From the NCBI GenBank assembly GCA_002480495.1, contig DLCG01000009.1, positions 498,470 to 562,469 on the forward strand: a DNA stretch of 64,000 nt, written 5' to 3'. Below are positions 60,822-64,000 of the stretch, piece after piece. Each line of letters begins with the position of its first letter. The stretch's first letter is position 1. This DNA comes from Rhodobiaceae bacterium UBA7804. Lineage in GTDB: Bacteria > Pseudomonadota > Alphaproteobacteria > Parvibaculales > Parvibaculaceae. The position numbers were made by a program, and so were the translations under genes. The notes under the pieces were generated by a model. The model was not told the origin of the DNA. It did not search any database and saw only the letters and a program-made list of their open reading frames with translations.

Positions 60822-63506
60822 TCAGTCCGCGAACCGATAGCGGACGGCGATACCGTACGTCCGGGGCATGCCGGTATACCGCAGCAGCACGTCGTTCACG
60901 TGCTGCACCTGGTTCCAGTAGTACTTGCCGGTGACGTTCCGGCCCCAGGCCCACACGCTCCAGCCGCCGGATTCCGACTCGACGCCGGCGCGCAGGTCCA
61001 CCAGCGCCCGCTCGTTGATGATGAGCCGGTAGTCGCCGACCAGGTAGGGATGGACCTCCGGGGTACAGGTGCGGTCAGGCTCGTCGCAGGTGTCGTAGAA
61101 GAACGCCTTGGTCTCGCTCTGGTAGTTCACGTTCGCGCCGACGAAGGGCACCATGCCGTTGTCGAGACGCCACTCGTACTGCATGTCCAGATTGCCCGTC
61201 CACTTCGGCGCGTTCGGGAAAGACTGCCCAGAGAAGTCCTTGTCGCCGGGGTTGAAGGTGCCGCTGAAGAACGGGTCGAAGTTGCGGAATTCACCGGTGA
61301 CCCCGCTGTCCGCGTAGCTCACCGACGGCGCGATGCGCAGCCCCTCGATGGGGTACCACTCCAGCGCCACCTCGGCGCCGATCACCTCGGACTCCGGCAC
61401 GTTCACCATCGCGGGCAGCGATCCGAAGATCGGATCGTTGATGGCACCGAGCACCTGCTTGTCCGTGTAGTCGTAATAGAACGCGGCGGCGTTGAGCTGC
61501 AGCCGGCCGTCCAGCAGCGACATCTTGGTGCCGAGCTCGTAGGCGAGCAGTTCCTCCTGCACCGCCGGGTCGAGCTGCACGGACGCGGACGTTGCCACCG
61601 TCGGGTAGCTGCCGGACTTGTACCCTTTGCTGATGTTGCCGTAGAGCAGCTTGCCGTCGTCGAAGGCCCAGTTCAGGCCCAGGCGCCAGGAGGTGTTGTC
61701 CTCGTCCAGCTCGCTGGTGAATCCCTCCGGCAGCGGCGCGTAGTCCGGCGCGGGCCCGGTGGTCGCGCAGTTGCCGGCGCCGGCGTCGAGGAAGGTGGTG
61801 TTGGACAGGTCCGGCAGCAGGCCCGGCGTCAGCGGCGCGCCCTGGTCCAGCCACTGCAGGAGCTGCTGGATCTCCACGGAGATGTCCGCCCAGGTGCCGT
61901 CGCCGCCGTCGTTGCCGCAGCCGCGGTGGTCACGGGTCTGCTAGGTGTAGCGCAAGCCGGCCTGGGCCGTCAGGGTATCCGTCAACGGATACTCGACGTT
62001 GCCGAACACCGCCCAGGTCTCGATGCTCTGCCGGCTGGTCGGGTTGGTCGGCCCGAGCGGAATGCGGTTGAACACCTGGGTCGGCACCGCCGTGGAGATG
62101 CCGTAGCTCTGCAGGAAGCTGTCCCAGGTCTCGGTGTCCTCGTAGTTGGCGCCGGCCACCCAGTTGCCGCCGTCACCCAGGCTGCCGGACAGCCGCAGCT
62201 CCTGGAAGAAGTCCTCAATGTAGCCGGTCTGATAGGACTCGTAGTCCTGGTAGATGGTGCCGTCGCTCTCCAGCCGCTGGTCGCGCTCGAAGTCGCCGTA
62301 GTTGGTGAGCGTGGTCAGCGTCACGTCGTCGGTCAGCGCGATGTCGAGGCGCAGTGACGCCGACCAGTAGTCGTTGTCCTTCTGCGCGCTCTCGCAGCGG
62401 TCGTACCGGCGGTTGGCCAGGTTGAGCGCCTCGCCGTCCGGATCCGTCTGGGTGATGGTGTAGGCGCCCGGCGCGGAGCGGAATCCGAACACGTCCGCCT
62501 CGGAGCCGCCGTCCACGTTGACGCACGCCCCCCAGTCGGCGGAGCGGTTGTTGCGCGGCGCCCGCTCGTAGTCGGCGACCAGCGGGTCGAGCCCGTTCAC
62601 CGGGTTCAGCGTGGCGAAGCCGTAGAGCTGGGGCCGCTGGGAATCGCCGCGATCACGGAATCCGGTGGTGGTGAACAACGCGCTCAACCGGTCGTTGGGC
62701 TCGAACAGCAGCGACGCCCGCCAGGTGAAGAAGTCCTGGTCCCCGGCTTTCCCGTCGATCGAGTAGTCCCGCGCCGGCGCGGTGGGCTCGAGCTCGGTCC
62801 AGTACGGGTCCGGCGCGAGGTCGTCCGGATCGGAATAGAGCTTCTGCCAGCCGCCGGAGTTGAGCACCCGGGCGGCGACCCGGTAGCCCAGCGAGTCGCT
62901 GAGCGGGCCGCTGACGAAACCCTGCAGGTCGACGGTGTCGAAGCGGCCGTAGCTGGCCTCCACGCCGCTCTCGAACACCTCGGTGGGCTTGTTGGCGACG
63001 TAGTTCACCGCGCCGCCGGTGGCGTTCTGGCCGAACAGGGTGCCCTGGGGACCCTTGAGCACCTCCACCCGCTGCAGGTCCAGGCTGACGCCCTGGGTCA
63101 TCACCGAGTACGGCAGCGGATTCTCGTCCAGATACACGCTCACCGTCGGACTGGAAGCCAGCGCGGTGTCCTGGAAGCCGACGCCGCGGATCGTGTAGAT
63201 CGTCGTGCCGTAGTAGGTCACGTTGGAGTTGAACCCCGACACGACCTTGTACAGCTCCGAAGGATCGGTGATGCCCAGCTCGTAGAGCCGGTCGCCGGTC
63301 GCTGCCTGAATCGACATGCCGACATCGTTGATGCTTTCCTCCCGCTTCTGCGCGGTCACCACGATTTCCTCGATGACCAGCCGCTCGTCCGACTGGGCGA
63401 GCGCGGCCTGGCCGCCGGCGAGGAACGGAAGGACACAGAAGGCGCGCGCGCTGGTCCGCACCAGGCGCACAGCGGCAGCGTGTGCCGCATGAAACGTCAC
63501 GGACAT
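60822..63506 (-). pseudogene. TonB-dependent receptor interrupted by one in-frame amber codon
   Basis: The start at 63506 (GGGGAGAG upstream) gives a signal peptide ending in AALAQ, a TonB-box region IEEIVVTAQKRE, a plug (VEVLKGPQGTLFGQNATGGAV) and most of the barrel. At 61941-61943 a TAG stops the frame in LRYT-stop-QTRDHRGC, a conserved surface segment where a sense codon (GAG or CAG) is expected. The same frame continues to 60822 with a normal barrel end (YGIAVRYRFAD). One base change explains it. As read, a product of about 521 residues without the last third of the barrel would not assemble. It could also be a sequencing error. Confidence 0.85.
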
Positions 63507-63647
63507 TGATCTCTCCCCGTGCAAAGTGATCACCCTGAAGTGATACGACAGACTTCACTTCGCTTCGCCCGGGCCAATGCCGCACCCGGCCGCCGCACCG
63601 GCCTCCCTGCGCCGATGCGGACTGGGAGCTTGCGCCAGTTCGGGGAG
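63507..63647. other. Noncoding upstream region of the TonB receptor
   Basis: No convincing ORF on either strand. It should hold the receptor promoter, but I see no strong -35/-10 pair. TGATCACCCTGAAGTGA and nearby TTCACTTCG repeat AAGTGA in two orientations, which might be part of a regulatory site. Confidence 0.35.
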
Positions 63648-63669
63648 AAATTCAAACGCGTTTCAATTT
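63648..63669. promoter_or_regulatory. 22-base near-perfect palindrome with AAACGCGTTT core
   Basis: AAATTCAAACG/CGTTTCAATTT with only one mismatched pair (C/C at 63653 and 63664). The core resembles LacI/GalR-family operators. It lies about 140 bases upstream of the TonB receptor start. Confidence 0.4.
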
Positions 63670-63672
63670 TTT

Positions 63673-63735
63673 GGGGTGGGAGGGTGGTGGGGGATGGGGG
63701 AGATGAGGGAAGAGAGAAGATAGAAGAGAGGTACG
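63673..63735 (+). repeat. Polypurine tract with G-quadruplex motif
   Basis: Four G runs separated by short loops (GGGGTGGGAGGGTGGTGGGGG, 63673-63693 in two parts: GGGG-T-GGG-A-GGG-TGGT-GGGGG), then GGGGG and a further long purine stretch (AGAGAGAAGATAGAAGAGAGG) to 63732. Almost no pyrimidines occur for 60 bases. The 5' side also has a run of T. Confidence 0.7.
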
Positions 63736-63758
63736 AGGTACCGGCTTGGGCAGGGATT

Positions 63759-63922
63759 GACTCGGGCCGCGGGAGCGGCCCTCGCCCCTTCGGGGCGTTG
63801 CCGCAGAGCGGCAACGTCCAAAATCGCTCTGCGATTTTGTGATTCGGCGCGCGGGACCGCGCCTCACCCCTCCAGGGCGTTGCCGCAGAGCGGCAACGTC
63901 CAAAATCGCTCTGCGATTTTGT
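63759..63922. repeat. Two tandem copies of an 82-base triple-hairpin unit
   Basis: The 48-base right half of the unit is exact in both copies (63793-63840 and 63875-63922); the left halves (63759-63792 and 63841-63874) are diverged. Each copy can form hairpins GTTGCCGC-AGA-GCGGCAAC and AAAATCGC-TCT-GCGATTTT; the left part forms a GGCCGC- or GCGCG-type stem. No ORF crosses it. It resembles REP/BIME-type extragenic elements. Confidence 0.8.
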
Positions 63923-64000
63923 CGAACCGAGGGACCGACTCCGGCCGCCTCTTCGCCAATCAAAATGGGGCCCGCTGGAGATTGTGTGATTAGTCTTCAG
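63923..64000. other. Window end, nothing assigned
   Basis: The first bases (CGAACCGAGGGACCG) weakly resemble the left half of the preceding repeat unit, so a third, decayed copy may begin here. No gene is seen before the window edge. Confidence 0.3.

Noticed and set aside
61941..61943. Genome-wide amber recoding (TAG as sense, for example pyrrolysine)
   Set aside because: Several clear genes in the same window end in TAG at the family-typical C-terminus (8776, 23552, 25233, 28814, 59963), so TAG is a normal stop here.
63759..63922. CRISPR array at the window end
   Set aside because: Only two copies, each an 82-base unit with internal hairpins, back to back without unique spacers of uniform length, and no cas genes. 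It is an extragenic palindromic repeat.

Overview
The window is a very G+C-rich (roughly 70% by eye), gene-dense stretch of a Gram-negative chromosome. It has outer-membrane TonB-dependent receptors, lipoproteins, a DUF4426 protein, a DUF3034 protein, a small cysteine-rich protein ending in an LDALFG motif, and an Mrp-type antiporter operon. Together these suggest a heterotrophic, probably aquatic or marine gammaproteobacterium; I cannot name a genus. No rRNA, tRNA, CRISPR array, prophage or transposase gene was seen.

Layout. 1-4313 (minus): a GlpSTPQUV-type glycerol ABC transporter, with the binding protein cut by the window edge. 4341-4590: an isolated 11-codon transcription unit with promoter, perfect Shine-Dalgarno sequence and terminator, then short tandem repeats. 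4611-13322: mixed metabolic genes (AHSA1 protein, M20 amidohydrolase, CBS protein, acyl-CoA synthetase, patatin lipase, Zn-ribbon protein, POT peptide transporter). 13450-14833: small proteins (SpoIIAA-like, DUF4426, CYTH). 14942-19234 (plus): a translationally coupled cupredoxin, GGDEF/EAL protein and DUF3034 protein, followed by a lipoprotein truncated globin. 19262-21109: an SLC13-type anion permease. 21153-30907 (minus): an eleven-gene operon of Mrp-like antiporter subunits E, F, G, B, C, D, D, a small membrane protein and D, ending in a patatin and a cardiolipin-synthase-like phospholipase D.

31053-37292: an Lsa-like ABC-F ATPase, a glycerophosphodiester phosphodiesterase, PnuC, a flavin-dependent nitronate monooxygenase and a GST-like protein. 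37415-50493: a catabolic island. A TonB receptor faces a GntR regulator, and the regulator is followed by a family III CoA-transferase, an HMG-CoA-lyase-like enzyme, HyuA, HyuB, an isochorismatase-like hydrolase, a sodium/solute symporter, a universal stress protein and an MscS channel. Two copies of TTGTATACAT, one on each side of the regulator gene, suggest local control. 50585-55331: small, membrane and hypothetical genes, a secreted phosphatase-like protein, and an operon (YqeY-like, HTH, alpha/beta hydrolase) preceded by an AT-rich island. 55336-60361: a two-component/multi-sensor cluster. 60822-63506: a second TonB receptor interrupted by one in-frame amber codon. 63507-64000: noncoding, with a palindrome, a G-quadruplex-like purine tract and two tandem copies of a triple-hairpin repeat.

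None of the protein families looks entirely new. The least expected items are the 11-codon gene, the cupredoxin-to-globin cluster, the TTGTATACAT-linked catabolic locus, the amber-interrupted receptor and the structured repeats at the right end.
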